A stretch of DNA of 64,000 bases from Streptomyces sp. LUP30 (GCF_001746365.1 NZ_MJAJ01000016.1:61832-125831); one strand, 5' to 3'. Counted from the stretch's first letter, positions 49,940-58,740 are shown. Made by a program: numbers and translations. Notes: a model not told the origin generated them from the letters alone.

Positions 49940-50932
49940 GTGGCAACGACAACCCCCACACGGGGTGCCCACACCCCGCCACCCGGCGGCTCCGGCGCCA
50001 CGTCGAACGGACCCAGCGCGTGGCGTACGCGGCTGTGGCGCTTCGACGACAAGGCGTCGCCGTACGCGTACATCGCCCCCTTCTTCCTCATCTTCGGCGC
50101 CTTCGGGCTCTACCCGCTCCTGTACACGGGCTGGATAGCCCTGCACCGGGTGGAGATGACGGGCCTCGACCAGTCCGAGTGGGTCGGCTGGGACAACTTC
50201 GCCAGGATCCTCCAGGACTCCGAGTTCTGGACGGCCGTCACGAACACCTTCGTGATCGGCGTCATCTCCACCGTCCCGCAGCTCCTCGTGGCGCTGGGCC
50301 TCGCCCACCTGCTCAACTACAAGCTGCGCGCCAGCACTTTCTGGCGGACGGTGATCCTCACCCCGTACGCCACCTCGGTGGCGACCGCGGCCCTGGTCTT
50401 CGCCCTGGTCTTCCGGGCCGACGGCGGCCTGCTCAACTGGGTGCTCCACTTCGTCGGCATCGGCAACACCGACTGGGGCGACGGCGAGTGGACATCCAAG
50501 ATCGCCATCTCCATCATCGTGATCTGGCGCTGGACCGGCTACAACGCCCTGATCTATCTGGCGGCCATGCAGGCCGTGCCCACCGACCTGTACGAAGCGG
50601 CGTCGATCGACGGTGCGACGCGCTGGCAGCAGTTCCGCAAGGTGACCGTCCCCTCGCTGCGACCGACGATCCTGTTCACCATCGTCATCTCGACGATCGG
50701 ATCCATGCAGCTGTTCGGTGAGCCGCTGCTGCTGCAGGGCGGCACGATCGGCGCCGTCGGAGGCAGCGAGCACCAGTACGAGACCCTCAGCATCTATCTC
50801 TTCAACTACGGCTGGAAGCTGGGGCATCTGGGCCCGGCGGCGGCCGTGGCCTGGGCCATGCTCGTCCTGCTGCTGCTCATCGCCTTGATCAACTGGATCG
50901 TCGGCCGGTTCGTGCGCAAGAGCGCGGCCTGA
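49940..50932 (+). CDS. cebF: Cellobiose ABC transporter permease CebF
   Basis: A 330-residue MalF-type permease from GTG 49940, with GGAAGG 10-15 bases upstream. A Pro/Thr-rich 35-residue N-terminus precedes six helices. The EAA loop is LYEAASIDGATRWQQFRKVT. Confidence 0.93.
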   Translation: MATTTPTRGAHTPPPGGSGATSNGPSAWRTRLWRFDDKASPYAYIAPFFLIFGAFGLYPLLYTGWIALHRVEMTGLDQSEWVGWDNFARILQDSEFWTAVTNTFVIGVISTVPQLLVALGLAHLLNYKLRASTFWRTVILTPYATSVATAALVFALVFRADGGLLNWVLHFVGIGNTDWGDGEWTSKIAISIIVIWRWTGYNALIYLAAMQAVPTDLYEAASIDGATRWQQFRKVTVPSLRPTILFTIVISTIGSMQLFGEPLLLQGGTIGAVGGSEHQYETLSIYLFNYGWKLGHLGPAAAVAWAMLVLLLLIALINWIVGRFVRKSAA

Positions 50933-50946
50933 CGGGAGCGATATCG

Positions 50947-51867
50947 ATGACCACGACCAGTCCCACCAAGACCGTGCCGGACCTCGCCCCGGCACCGCTT
51001 CCCGCCCCCACCGACAAGGGCGGCGGCCGTTTCAAGCTCGGCGCCGGCCAGCACCTCAAGGGCGGCCCGTTCACCTATGCCGCCCTGATCGTCGTCGGCC
51101 TGGGCTCCGTCTTCCCGCTGTACTGGACGCTGGTGGCCGCCTCCCACGACCAGCAGCGGGTCCTCGACAGCCCGCCGCCGTTCCTGCCGGGCGGCCGGCT
51201 GTGGAGCAACCTCCAAGCGGCTTGGGACCAGGCCCACTTGGGCAAGGCCATCGTGAACAGCTTCATCGTGGCCGGCTGCATCACCGCGGCCACCCTGTTC
51301 TTCTGCACCCTGGCCGGATACGCCTTCGCCAAGATGCGCTTCCGCGGCCGCGGAGCCCTGATGACCGCGGTCATCGCCACCCTGACGATTCCGCCGCAGC
51401 TCAGCGTCGTCCCGCTGTTCATGATGATGGCGGACATCGGGTGGGGCGGAAAACTGGAGTCGGTGATCTTCCCGACCCTGGTCGGCGCCTTCGGCGTCTT
51501 CTTCATGCGCCAGTACCTGCTGGAGGCCCTGCCCTACGAGCTGATCGAGGCGGCCAAGGTGGACGGCGCGACCAACATCCGCATCGTGTGGAACGTGGTC
51601 CTGCCCGCCGCCCGGCCCGCGATGATGGTCCTCGGCATGCTCACCTTCGTGCAGGCGTGGAACGACTTCTTCTGGCCCTTCCTCGCCCTGAACCAGGAGA
51701 ACCCCACCCTCCAGGTGGCCCTCGGCCAGCTCAGCGCCTCCTACACCCCCGACCAGAGCATCGTCATGGCAGGAGCGCTGATCAGCACCCTGCCGCTGCT
51801 GCTGGTCTTCGTCGTCTTCGGCAAGCAGATCGTCGGCGGCATCATGGCGGGCGCAGTCAAGGGCTGA
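50947..51867 (+). CDS. cebG: Cellobiose ABC transporter permease CebG
   Basis: A 306-residue MalG-type permease from ATG 50947 with GGGAG 8-12 bases upstream, 14 bases after cebF. The EAA loop is LIEAAKVDGATNIRIVWNVV. Six helices. Confidence 0.93.
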   Translation: MTTTSPTKTVPDLAPAPLPAPTDKGGGRFKLGAGQHLKGGPFTYAALIVVGLGSVFPLYWTLVAASHDQQRVLDSPPPFLPGGRLWSNLQAAWDQAHLGKAIVNSFIVAGCITAATLFFCTLAGYAFAKMRFRGRGALMTAVIATLTIPPQLSVVPLFMMMADIGWGGKLESVIFPTLVGAFGVFFMRQYLLEALPYELIEAAKVDGATNIRIVWNVVLPAARPAMMVLGMLTFVQAWNDFFWPFLALNQENPTLQVALGQLSASYTPDQSIVMAGALISTLPLLLVFVVFGKQIVGGIMAGAVKG

Positions 51868-52026
51868 TCCAGGCGAGCGCCGGGGGCCGGCACGACGCCC
51901 CGCCCCCCGTTCGCCGTTCCGTACGGCCCGCCCCGCCCGCGGGCCGTGCCCGGCCGGGCGCCCAGTGCCGTGCCCCGTCCGCTTCCCCCCATCGCCGGAT
52001 CACCGTCCGGCCCTTCTCACGCCACT

Positions 52027-52040
52027 TGGGAGCGTTCTCT
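52027..52040. promoter_or_regulatory. Imperfect CebR box overlapping the bglC ribosome site
   Basis: TGGGAGCGTTCTCT matches the CebR palindrome at 11 of 14 positions and contains the GGGAG that serves as ribosome site for ATG 52043. Occupancy could block transcription entering bglC; an intact half-site only, so weak binding is expected. Confidence 0.5.
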
Positions 52041-52042
52041 CC

Positions 52043-53491
52043 ATGACTGCCGTACGAACCGAGACCAAAGCCGAGCCGGCCGCAGACACCTCCTTCCCGT
52101 CGGGGTTCCTCTGGGGCGCCGCCACCGCCGCGTACCAGGTGGAGGGCGCCGCCGCGGAGGACGGCCGGACCCCCTCCATCTGGGACACCTTCAGCCATAC
52201 CCCCGGCAAGGTGCGCAACGGCGACACCGGTGACATCGCCGCCGACCACTACCACCGGTACCGCGACGACGTGGCGCTCATGAAGGACCTCGGCCTCGGC
52301 GCGTACCGCTTCTCGGTCTCCTGGTCCCGGGTCCAGCCCACCGGCCGCGGCCCCGCCGTGGAGCGGGGACTCGACTTCTACCGCAGGCTCACCGACGAGC
52401 TCCTGGAGGCGGGCATCACTCCCGTCGCCACCCTCTACCACTGGGACCTGCCGCAGGACCTGGAGGACGCGGGCGGCTGGCCGCAGCGCGACACGGTCCA
52501 CCGCTTCGCCGACTACGCGGAGATCATGGGCCGGGCCCTCGGGGACCGCGTCGGGCTGTGGACCACCCTCAACGAGCCCTGGTGCTCGGCGTTCCTGGGC
52601 TACGGCTCCGGTGTGCACGCCCCCGGCCGCACCGACCCGGCCGCCACCCTGCGCGCGGCCCACCACCTCAACCTGGGCCACGGCCTGGCGGTCGGGGCGC
52701 TGCGCGCGAACCTGCCGGCGTCCGCGCAGACCTCCCTCACCCTCAACCTGCACGAGGTGCGCCCCCTCACCGACAGCCCCGAGGACGCCGAAGCCGCCCG
52801 CCGGATCGACGCGGTCGGCAACAGGATCTTCACCGGCCCCGTCCTGGACGGCGCCTACCCCGAGGACCTGATCGCCGACACCGCGCACCTGGTCGACTGG
52901 GCGGAGCTGGTGCACGACGGCGACCTGGAGGAGATCTCCCGTCCCATCGACGTGCTGGGCGTCAACTACTACGCGCCGACCGTGGTCTCCTCCGGCGACG
53001 GCACCGGCACCAAGAACGACGGCCACGGCGCGAGCGACCACTCCCCGTGGACCGGATCCGAGCACGTCGACTTCCACCTCGCCAACGACCAGCTCACCGC
53101 GATGAACTGGGCCATCGACCCCAATGGTCTGCACACCCTGCTGACCGGCCTGGCCGCGTCGCACCCCCGGCTGCCGCTCATGGTGACCGAGAACGGCGCC
53201 GCCTTCGACGACTACGTCTCTCCCGAGGGCCGGGTGAACGACCCGCAGCGGATCGCCTACCTGCACGCCCATCTGGAGGCCGTCCGGCGGGCCGTGGCCG
53301 ACGGAGCCGACGTGCGCGGATACTTCCTGTGGTCCCTGCTGGACAACTTCGAATGGTCCTACGGCTACTCGAAGCGCTTCGGCGCCGTCTACGTCGACTA
53401 CTCCACCCAGCGCCGCATCCCCAAGGCGAGCGCCCACTGGTACGCCGAGGTGATCCGCCGCAACGCGCTGCCGGCCGCCGGACAGGACTGA
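52043..53491 (+). CDS. bglC: Beta-glucosidase, GH1 (BglC)
   Basis: A 482-residue intracellular enzyme from ATG 52043. Acid/base Glu in WTTLNEPWCSAFLGY and nucleophile Glu in LMVTENGAAFDD; FLWGAATAAYQVEG and WSLLDNFEWSYGY frame the barrel. It follows cebG by 175 bases, as in other Streptomyces ceb loci. It hydrolyses imported cellobiose and cellotriose to glucose and so removes the inducer of CebR. Confidence 0.93.
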   Translation: MTAVRTETKAEPAADTSFPSGFLWGAATAAYQVEGAAAEDGRTPSIWDTFSHTPGKVRNGDTGDIAADHYHRYRDDVALMKDLGLGAYRFSVSWSRVQPTGRGPAVERGLDFYRRLTDELLEAGITPVATLYHWDLPQDLEDAGGWPQRDTVHRFADYAEIMGRALGDRVGLWTTLNEPWCSAFLGYGSGVHAPGRTDPAATLRAAHHLNLGHGLAVGALRANLPASAQTSLTLNLHEVRPLTDSPEDAEAARRIDAVGNRIFTGPVLDGAYPEDLIADTAHLVDWAELVHDGDLEEISRPIDVLGVNYYAPTVVSSGDGTGTKNDGHGASDHSPWTGSEHVDFHLANDQLTAMNWAIDPNGLHTLLTGLAASHPRLPLMVTENGAAFDDYVSPEGRVNDPQRIAYLHAHLEAVRRAVADGADVRGYFLWSLLDNFEWSYGYSKRFGAVYVDYSTQRRIPKASAHWYAEVIRRNALPAAGQD

Positions 53492-53685
53492 GCCCGGTCC
53501 CTTCCGGCGCCCGGGTCCCTGCACCGGCCGGGAGGGACGCCGCCGGGACACCCGGCGTCCCCGCCGCGTCTCCCGGCGGCCCGGTGCGGGAAGCCACCGT
53601 TCGGCGAGGGAGAATGGGCCGGGGAGGGCCGGGGCGACGACTGTTACATTCCTGGCCTGAATGCTGCGAACGGAAGGCGGCGACC

Positions 53686-54741
53686 ATGGCGGTCAGCAGT
53701 GGGCGGAGCCGGGGCGGCCGTCGGCCGACCCTGGAGGAGGTCGCCGCTCGTGCCGGAGTCGGTCGCGGCACGGTCTCACGGGTCATCAACGGCTCGCCCC
53801 GGGTCAGCGACGCGACCCGCGCGGCCGTGGAGGCGGCGGTCGCCGAACTGGGATACGTCCCGAACACGGCCGCCCGTGCCCTGGCCGCCAACCGCACGGA
53901 CGCCATCGCCCTGGTCGTTCCCGAGTCGGAGACCCGCTTCTTCGCGGAGCCGTACTTCTCGGACATGCTGAAGGGCGTCGGGGCCGAGCTGTCGGACACG
54001 GAGATGCAGCTGCTGCTGATCTTCGCGGGCAGTGACAAGGAGCGCCGCCGGCTCGCCGAGTACCTGGCCGCGCACCGGGTGGACGGCGTCCTGCTGGTGT
54101 CCGTGCACGCCGACGACCCGCTGCCCGACCTGCTCGCCCAGCTGGAGATCCCCGCCGTGATCAGCGGCCCGAGGTCGGCTAGCGAGTCGCTGGCGTCGGT
54201 GGACTCCGACAACTACGGCGGTGGCCGTTCCGCCGCCGAGCACCTGCTGGCCCGCGGCTGCCGCGAGATCGCCCACATCACCGGCCGCCTCGACGTGTAC
54301 GGCGCCCAGCGCCGCGTCGACGGCTACCGCGAGGCGCTGCGCGACGCGGGACACACGGCGGACGAACAGCTCATCGAGCAGGGGGACTTCACCGAGGAGG
54401 GCGGGCGCCGCGCGATGGCCGCGCTGCTCGACCGGCGCCCCGGCCTGGACGCGGTGTTCGCGGGTTCGGACGTGATGGCGGCGGGCGCCCGCCAGGTCCT
54501 GCGCGAACGGGGCCGCCGTATCCCCGACGACGTGGCGCTGGTCGGGTACGACGACTCGGCCATAGCCCGTCACATGGACCCGCCGCTCACCAGCGTCCGC
54601 CAGCCCATCGAGGAGATGGGGCGCCGGATGATCGACCTGCTGCTGTCGGAGATCGCGGACAGCAGCCCGACGGTGTCCCGGGGTCCGGAGCGGCGGCAGG
54701 TGGTGCTGGCGACGAAGCTGGTGGAGCGGGCGTCGTCCTGA
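53686..54741 (+). CDS. cebR: LacI-family cellulose-utilisation repressor CebR
   Basis: A 351-residue repressor from ATG 53686 with GGAAGG 9-14 bases upstream. The N-terminal LacI helix-turn-helix is PTLEEVAARAGVGRGTVSRV, followed by the hinge YVPNTAARALAANRTDAIA. The periplasmic-binding-protein-like sensor domain (about 70-340) has DAVFAGSDVMAAGA and VALVGYDDSAIA. It binds TGGGAGCGCTCCCA-type boxes, two of which lie in the divergent region at 47.5-48.0 kb, and is released by cellobiose/cellotriose. Confidence 0.93.
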   Translation: MAVSSGRSRGGRRPTLEEVAARAGVGRGTVSRVINGSPRVSDATRAAVEAAVAELGYVPNTAARALAANRTDAIALVVPESETRFFAEPYFSDMLKGVGAELSDTEMQLLLIFAGSDKERRRLAEYLAAHRVDGVLLVSVHADDPLPDLLAQLEIPAVISGPRSASESLASVDSDNYGGGRSAAEHLLARGCREIAHITGRLDVYGAQRRVDGYREALRDAGHTADEQLIEQGDFTEEGGRRAMAALLDRRPGLDAVFAGSDVMAAGARQVLRERGRRIPDDVALVGYDDSAIARHMDPPLTSVRQPIEEMGRRMIDLLLSEIADSSPTVSRGPERRQVVLATKLVERASS

Positions 54742-54751
54742 CGGGAGGAGC

Positions 54752-54778
54752 GGGAGGCCCGTGCGTCGCGGGCCTCCC
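54752..54778 (+). terminator. cebR terminator
   Basis: Perfect 10-bp stem GGGAGGCCCG, 7-base loop TGCGTCG, complement at 54769-54778, beginning 11 bases after the cebR stop. Confidence 0.75.
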
Positions 54779-54805
54779 GTACAACGCGGACCGCCCGTAC
54801 AACGC

Positions 54806-54847
54806 GATCAGCCGGTGACCTCCTTCGCAGGAGGTCACCGGCTGATC
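54806..54847. terminator. Long hairpin between cebR and tRNA-His
   Basis: Perfect 18-bp stem (GATCAGCCGGTGACCTCC and complement) with the loop TTCGCA. It starts just 3' of the minus-strand tRNA-His and probably ends transcription from both sides. Confidence 0.85.
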
Positions 54848-54853
54848 GCTCAG

Positions 54854-54927
54854 GGTGAGTGACGGGACTCGAACCCGCGGCATCCTGGACCACAACCAGG
54901 TGCTCTACCAGCTGAGCTACACCCACC
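54854..54927 (-). tRNA. tRNA-His(GTG)
   Basis: Minus-strand cloverleaf with acceptor GTGGGTG/CACTCAC, anticodon stem CCTGG/CCAGG and loop TTGTGGT (anticodon GTG). An extra G precedes the acceptor and pairs with discriminator C, the hallmark of tRNA-His. CCA is not encoded. Confidence 0.96.
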
Positions 54928-55043
54928 ACGCCCGGCAGTTGGACTTTGCGGTCTCCCTACCGGCCGAGAAAAAGTGTACAGGGTCCGAAGGGGTGCTCGC
55001 GCACGGCTTTTCCCGAGGCCGTCCGAACGTCGTTGCGGGGTCC

Positions 55044-55646
55044 CTACCCGGCGGGCAGGACGTGCTTGGCCGCGATCGACTTCGCGGTGTCGGAGTCGGG
55101 GCCGGGCTGCGGCACGAACACGGCCTCGCGGTAGTAGCGCAGTTCCGCGATGGATTCGCGGATGTCGGCGAGGGCGCGGTGGTTGCCGTTCTTCTCCGGG
55201 CTGTTGAAGTACGCCCGCGGGTACCAGCGGCGGGCGAGCTCCTTGATCGAGGACACGTCGACGATCCGGTAGTGGAGGTAGTCCTCCAGGGCCGCCATGT
55301 CCCGGGCCAGGAAACCGCGGTCGGTGCCGACGGAGTTCCCGCACAGGGGCGCCTTGCCCGGCTCCTTCACGTGTTCCCGCACATAGGCGAGGACCTGTGC
55401 CTCGGCCTCGGCGAGCGTCGTCCCGCCCGCGAGCTCGTCGAGCAGTCCGGACGCGGTGTGCATCTGACGCACCACCTCCGGCATCGTCTCCAGCGCCCGG
55501 TCCGGCGGGCGGATGACGATGTCCACACCGTCGCCGAGGATGTTCAGCTCGGAGTCGGTGACGAGGGCGGCTACCTCGATGAGAGCGTCGTCTGACAGCG
55601 AGAGGCCGGTCATCTCGCAGTCGATCCACACCATGCGATCGTTCAT
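55044..55646 (-). CDS. orn: Oligoribonuclease
   Basis: A 200-residue DEDDh exonuclease from ATG 55646. Catalytic acidic residues: MVWIDCEMTGLSLSDDALIE (Asp and Glu of motif I), LCGNSVGTDRGFLARDM (motif II Asp) and KNGNHRALADIRESI (motif III His and Asp). It degrades 2-5-nucleotide RNAs and, in many bacteria, linear pGpG from c-di-GMP turnover. It follows adpA on the same strand, separated by a very strong hairpin; the adpA-orn order is conserved in Streptomyces. Confidence 0.96.
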   Translation of the reverse strand: MNDRMVWIDCEMTGLSLSDDALIEVAALVTDSELNILGDGVDIVIRPPDRALETMPEVVRQMHTASGLLDELAGGTTLAEAEAQVLAYVREHVKEPGKAPLCGNSVGTDRGFLARDMAALEDYLHYRIVDVSSIKELARRWYPRAYFNSPEKNGNHRALADIRESIAELRYYREAVFVPQPGPDSDTAKSIAAKHVLPAG

Positions 55647-55712
55647 GCGACCACCCTAAAGCTGACGTCGCCTTTTGAGGCGTCCTGTGTCCGGCGGCCT
55701 TGCGGGGACGCG

Positions 55713-55760
55713 CCCCGACGCGGGTCGGGCCGGGACCTCCCGGCCCGACCCGCGTCGGGG
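55713..55760. terminator. 22-bp perfect hairpin between adpA and orn
   Basis: Arms 55713-55734 and 55739-55760 are perfect complements over 22 bp (begin CCCCGACGCGGGTCGGG), with loop ACCT. It begins 5 bases after the adpA stop (TGA at 55765-55767, minus strand). Expected to terminate adpA mRNA or to protect its 3' end. Confidence 0.88.
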
Positions 55761-55764
55761 TCGT

Positions 55765-56997
55765 TCACATGCCGCTGCGCTGCCCCGGCACACTCGCCCG
55801 CGAGGTCGCGTACGCCTCACGCGCGTGCTCGGACGGCAGGGTCGCCGACGAGCCCATCGCCCCGGCCGTCGCGGCGGCCGTGCGCCGGATCTGCGGAGGC
55901 ACCGGCCCGGGCGACTCGGGGTGCAGCGACGGCGGCGGCGGCGGGGGCGACGGCTCGCTGTCCGTCGGCCGCTCGCTCTGCGGCCTGCGCGCCCGGTACG
56001 CCGCCCGGTACGCCGCCGGCGACGAGCCGAGCTGGCGGCGGAAGTGGCCGCGCAGGGCCACCGGCGAGCGGAAGCCGCAGCGGCCCGCGACCTCGTCCAC
56101 CGAGTAGTCCGACGTCTCCAGCAGACGCTGCGCCTGCAGCACCCGCTGGGTGATCAGCCACTGCAGCGGCGCGCTGCCGGTCAGCGACCGGAAGCGGCGG
56201 TCGAAGGTGCGCCGGCTCATGTAGGCGCGTGCCGCCAGCGTCTCCACGTCGAACTGCTCGTGGAGGTGCTCCAGCGCCCAGGCGACGACCTCGGCCAGCG
56301 GGTCGGCGCCGATCTCCTCGGGTAAAGACCGGTCGAGGTAGCGCTCCTGGCCGCCCGACCGGCGCGGTGGCACCACGAGCCGCCGGGCCAGCGCGCCCGC
56401 CGCCTCGTTACCGTGATCTGTCCGCACGATGTGCAGACACAGATCGATTCCGGCCGCGGTGCCGGCCGACGTCAGCACGTCGCCGTCATCCACGAAGAGC
56501 TCTCGTGGATCCACGTGGACCGACGGATAGCGCTTGGCCAGCGTCGGCGCGTACATCCAGTGGGTCGTGGCCGGACGGCCGTCCAGCAGGCCCGCGGCGG
56601 CCAGCACGAACGCGCCGGTGCACAGGCCCACGATGCGGGCGCCCTCCTCGTGCGCCCGGCGCAGTGCGTCGAGCGCCTCCTCCGGCGGTGGCGACGTGAT
56701 CGAACGCCAGGCCGGCACGACGACCGTGCCCGCCCGCGAGATCGCCTCCAGGCCGTGTGGTGCGGTGAGTTCCAGGCCCCCTGTGGTCCGCAGCGGGCCT
56801 TCTTCTCCGCCGCACACCAACAAGCGGTAGCGCGGTACGCCGGCGTCCTGGCGGTCAATCCCGAACACCGACAACGGAATGGAACTCTCGAATATGGGGC
56901 CGCCGCTGAACAGCAGCACCGCGACGATCTCCTTGCGGCGTCGCCCGGACAGCTTCCGGGCCACGGCTTCCGGCGCGGCAGTGGAGTCGTGGCTCAT
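55765..56997 (-). CDS. adpA: Developmental regulator AdpA (BldH), AraC family, TTA-containing
   Basis: A 410-residue regulator from ATG 56997. N-terminal ThiJ/PfpI/DJ-1-like dimerisation domain (about 24-200; EIVAVLLFSGGPIFESS, RIVGLCTGAFVLAAAG), then an AraC/XylS DNA-binding domain (about 235-340; FDVETLAARAYMSRRTFDRR and VDEVAGRCGFRSPVALRGHF). A low-complexity tail follows. Leu225, between the two domains, is encoded by TTA (plus-strand 56323-56325), so translation depends on the bldA tRNA. AdpA is the master activator of differentiation and secondary metabolism genes. Its own upstream region holds an AdpA-consensus site. Confidence 0.97.
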   Translation of the reverse strand: MSHDSTAAPEAVARKLSGRRRKEIVAVLLFSGGPIFESSIPLSVFGIDRQDAGVPRYRLLVCGGEEGPLRTTGGLELTAPHGLEAISRAGTVVVPAWRSITSPPPEEALDALRRAHEEGARIVGLCTGAFVLAAAGLLDGRPATTHWMYAPTLAKRYPSVHVDPRELFVDDGDVLTSAGTAAGIDLCLHIVRTDHGNEAAGALARRLVVPPRRSGGQERYLDRSLPEEIGADPLAEVVAWALEHLHEQFDVETLAARAYMSRRTFDRRFRSLTGSAPLQWLITQRVLQAQRLLETSDYSVDEVAGRCGFRSPVALRGHFRRQLGSSPAAYRAAYRARRPQSERPTDSEPSPPPPPPSLHPESPGPVPPQIRRTAAATAGAMGSSATLPSEHAREAYATSRASVPGQRSGM

Positions 56998-57374
56998 CCT
57001 GCTAAGCCCCCCTCGGTGGTCGCGGCTCCTCGGTTGTGTCGCTCCTGCACGTTTCCCCTCGGTCCTGCACGAGTCCCCCGCCGTAGACAGTCAAGATCGA
57101 ATCTAACGTGTCGCACAATGCCGACGTGGCCAGTTCACCACCCGGCAGATTGTCGACATGGCAACTTGGCGTGAAGCATTCGATCACGAAGCGTTGCACT
57201 CGTGGGCCGCGCAGGGAAGTGCGCCTCGGTGCGGTGGCCAATCCCCGTAGGGTGCACGGGTCCCCCGAGGCCCTTTCCGTGCAGGTGGAACGGGGGGTGG
57301 GGGGTGGTTGCGGCAAGAGATGCACACTTACCGGAAGTTGGCTGAAAACATTCGGGTCCGTGCGTGAAAACCGG
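56998..57374 (-). promoter_or_regulatory. adpA upstream control region
   Basis: 377 bases between adpA and the small membrane-protein gene on the same strand. It is markedly A/T-richer than its surroundings, as known adpA leaders and promoters are. It contains one perfect AdpA site (next entry) and several near-matches to TGGCSNGWWY (TGGCGTGAAG at about 57168, TGGCTGAAAA at about 57340). No gene is seen. Confidence 0.7.
57127..57136. promoter_or_regulatory. AdpA consensus site
   Basis: TGGCCAGTTC fits the published AdpA consensus TGGCSNGWWY at every position, 130 bases upstream of the adpA start. Autoregulation of adpA through such sites is established in S. griseus and S. coelicolor. Confidence 0.65.
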
Positions 57375-57704
57375 TCAACCGACCGGTGAGTTTCCCCCGG
57401 AGTGACGACCCCCGCGACGGGACCCCGTTCCGGTGCGCTGACGGTGCCCCCGGTGGTGCGCCTCGGGGGCGGGTTCGTCGGCGAGGAGCCGGACCGCACA
57501 CCGCTCGGAGCGGCGCAGCAGCACCCGGCAGACGGCCGTGACGGCGGCGAGGCCGAGGGCGGTGCCGGCGGCCCCGGCGAGGGAGGCGCCGTACCAGAGG
57601 AGGACCACCGGGACCAGGACGCAGGTGAAGGCCGCCCAGCGGATCAGGTCGGTCGTCCGGTCGTCGCCGGGGCGGGGCTCGGGGGTGGTGCGGGGCGAGA
57701 GCAT
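57375..57704 (-). CDS. Small membrane protein upstream of adpA
   Basis: A 109-residue protein from ATG 57704 with GGAAGGAG 9-16 bases upstream. Two hydrophobic segments (about 18-38 and 43-60; LIRWAAFTCVLVPVVLLWYG) are followed by a basic, His/Arg/Gly-rich cytoplasmic tail. No known domain. Same strand as adpA, 377 bases before it, so probably a separate transcript. Confidence 0.65.
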   Translation of the reverse strand: MLSPRTTPEPRPGDDRTTDLIRWAAFTCVLVPVVLLWYGASLAGAAGTALGLAAVTAVCRVLLRRSERCAVRLLADEPAPEAHHRGHRQRTGTGSRRGGRHSGGNSPVG

Positions 57705-58065
57705 CGGACGGGCTCCTTCCTGGGTGGCGGCGGTGCTGTGGCCGGGCGGTGCCGGGGGCTCGGTCGGCGGGGCGGCGGGGCGGCTGTTCACGGGGTTCAA
57801 CGCCTGTTCGAGCGGTCGGTCACTGCCGGGAGGGGTTCGGTCTCAGTGAATCCTGCGCAAACCGCCTGTACGGGGCAGCAACCATTGCGTTACGGGCGTC
57901 CGCTCGTGCATGCTCCCTGGAACCCCCACCGGGGGCGTGCGGGCTCTGGGCCCAGGAGGCGTGCCGCCGTACCCTTGGGGGTATGGGGTCGGGAAGATGA
58001 TTCCCGGACAGCTCCGCCGCTCACCGCCGTCCCACCCGTATAAGGATCGATACGCCGAGACAGCC
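57705..58065. promoter_or_regulatory. Divergent region, small membrane protein / universal stress protein
   Basis: 361 bases. It contains an inverted repeat TACCC-TTGG-GGGTA at 57970-57983, about 83 bases before the stress-protein start; the TACCC/GGGTA form resembles G-tract operators of CsoR-type metal sensors. Otherwise GC-rich with no gene I can support. Confidence 0.4.
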
Positions 58066-58593
58066 ATGGCCGGTCACGAATTCTTCGAACCCGCGGACCG
58101 CAAGCGGCCCGTCGCCGATCACACGGCGGCCGAGCCCCTGGCGGCTGAAGAGGCACGTCATTCCTGCGATCCCGCCTTCAAGCACGGGGTGGTCGTCGGT
58201 TTCGACGGCTCCACGTCCAGCGAACGCGCTCTCGCGTACGCCATCGGCATGGCCCATCGCTCCGGGTCGGGCCTGATCATCGTCCACGTCGCCAACCGGC
58301 TGCCCACCACGGTGTGGGCGGGCTGCGAGCCGCCCGTCTTCGTCGACGTGCCCGACCATCGCACCGAGGTGCTCGGTCTGGAGCTGGCCTGTGCGGACTA
58401 CCTCGCCGAGGTGCCCTGGATCCTCGTCGAGCGCGGCGGCGACATCTGTCACGAGCTCGAAGAGGTCGGGCGGGAGTACGAGGCCGACGCGATCGTCGTC
58501 GGTTCCACGCACGGCCTCGTCGGCCGGCTCTTCGGCTCGGTCGCGGGCCGGCTCGCCAAGCGGGCCAAGCGTCCCGTCGTCGTCATTCCGTAA
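58066..58593 (+). CDS. Universal stress protein
   Basis: A 175-residue UspA-family protein from ATG 58066 (weak ribosome site). A 45-residue flexible start precedes one Usp domain. The first strand is HGVVVGFDGSTSSERALAYA, and the nucleotide-binding motif GxxGx9G(S/T) is present as GSTHGLVGRLFGSVAG. Expected to bind ATP and be induced under stress. Stands alone before the acetate-transporter-like gene. Confidence 0.88.
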   Translation: MAGHEFFEPADRKRPVADHTAAEPLAAEEARHSCDPAFKHGVVVGFDGSTSSERALAYAIGMAHRSGSGLIIVHVANRLPTTVWAGCEPPVFVDVPDHRTEVLGLELACADYLAEVPWILVERGGDICHELEEVGREYEADAIVVGSTHGLVGRLFGSVAGRLAKRAKRPVVVIP

Positions 58594-58740
58594 CTCCCCG
58601 TTCTCCCAGGTGGGATGAGATCCGGGTGCTTCGGGTCCCCTCTGCGCGCGCCATGAAACTACTGACGCGTACGGGTGTTTGTGCCTTTGTGAAGGGCATA
58701 TATCGCTCACACAACTGCACATGCATGAAGGGAGCTTGCC

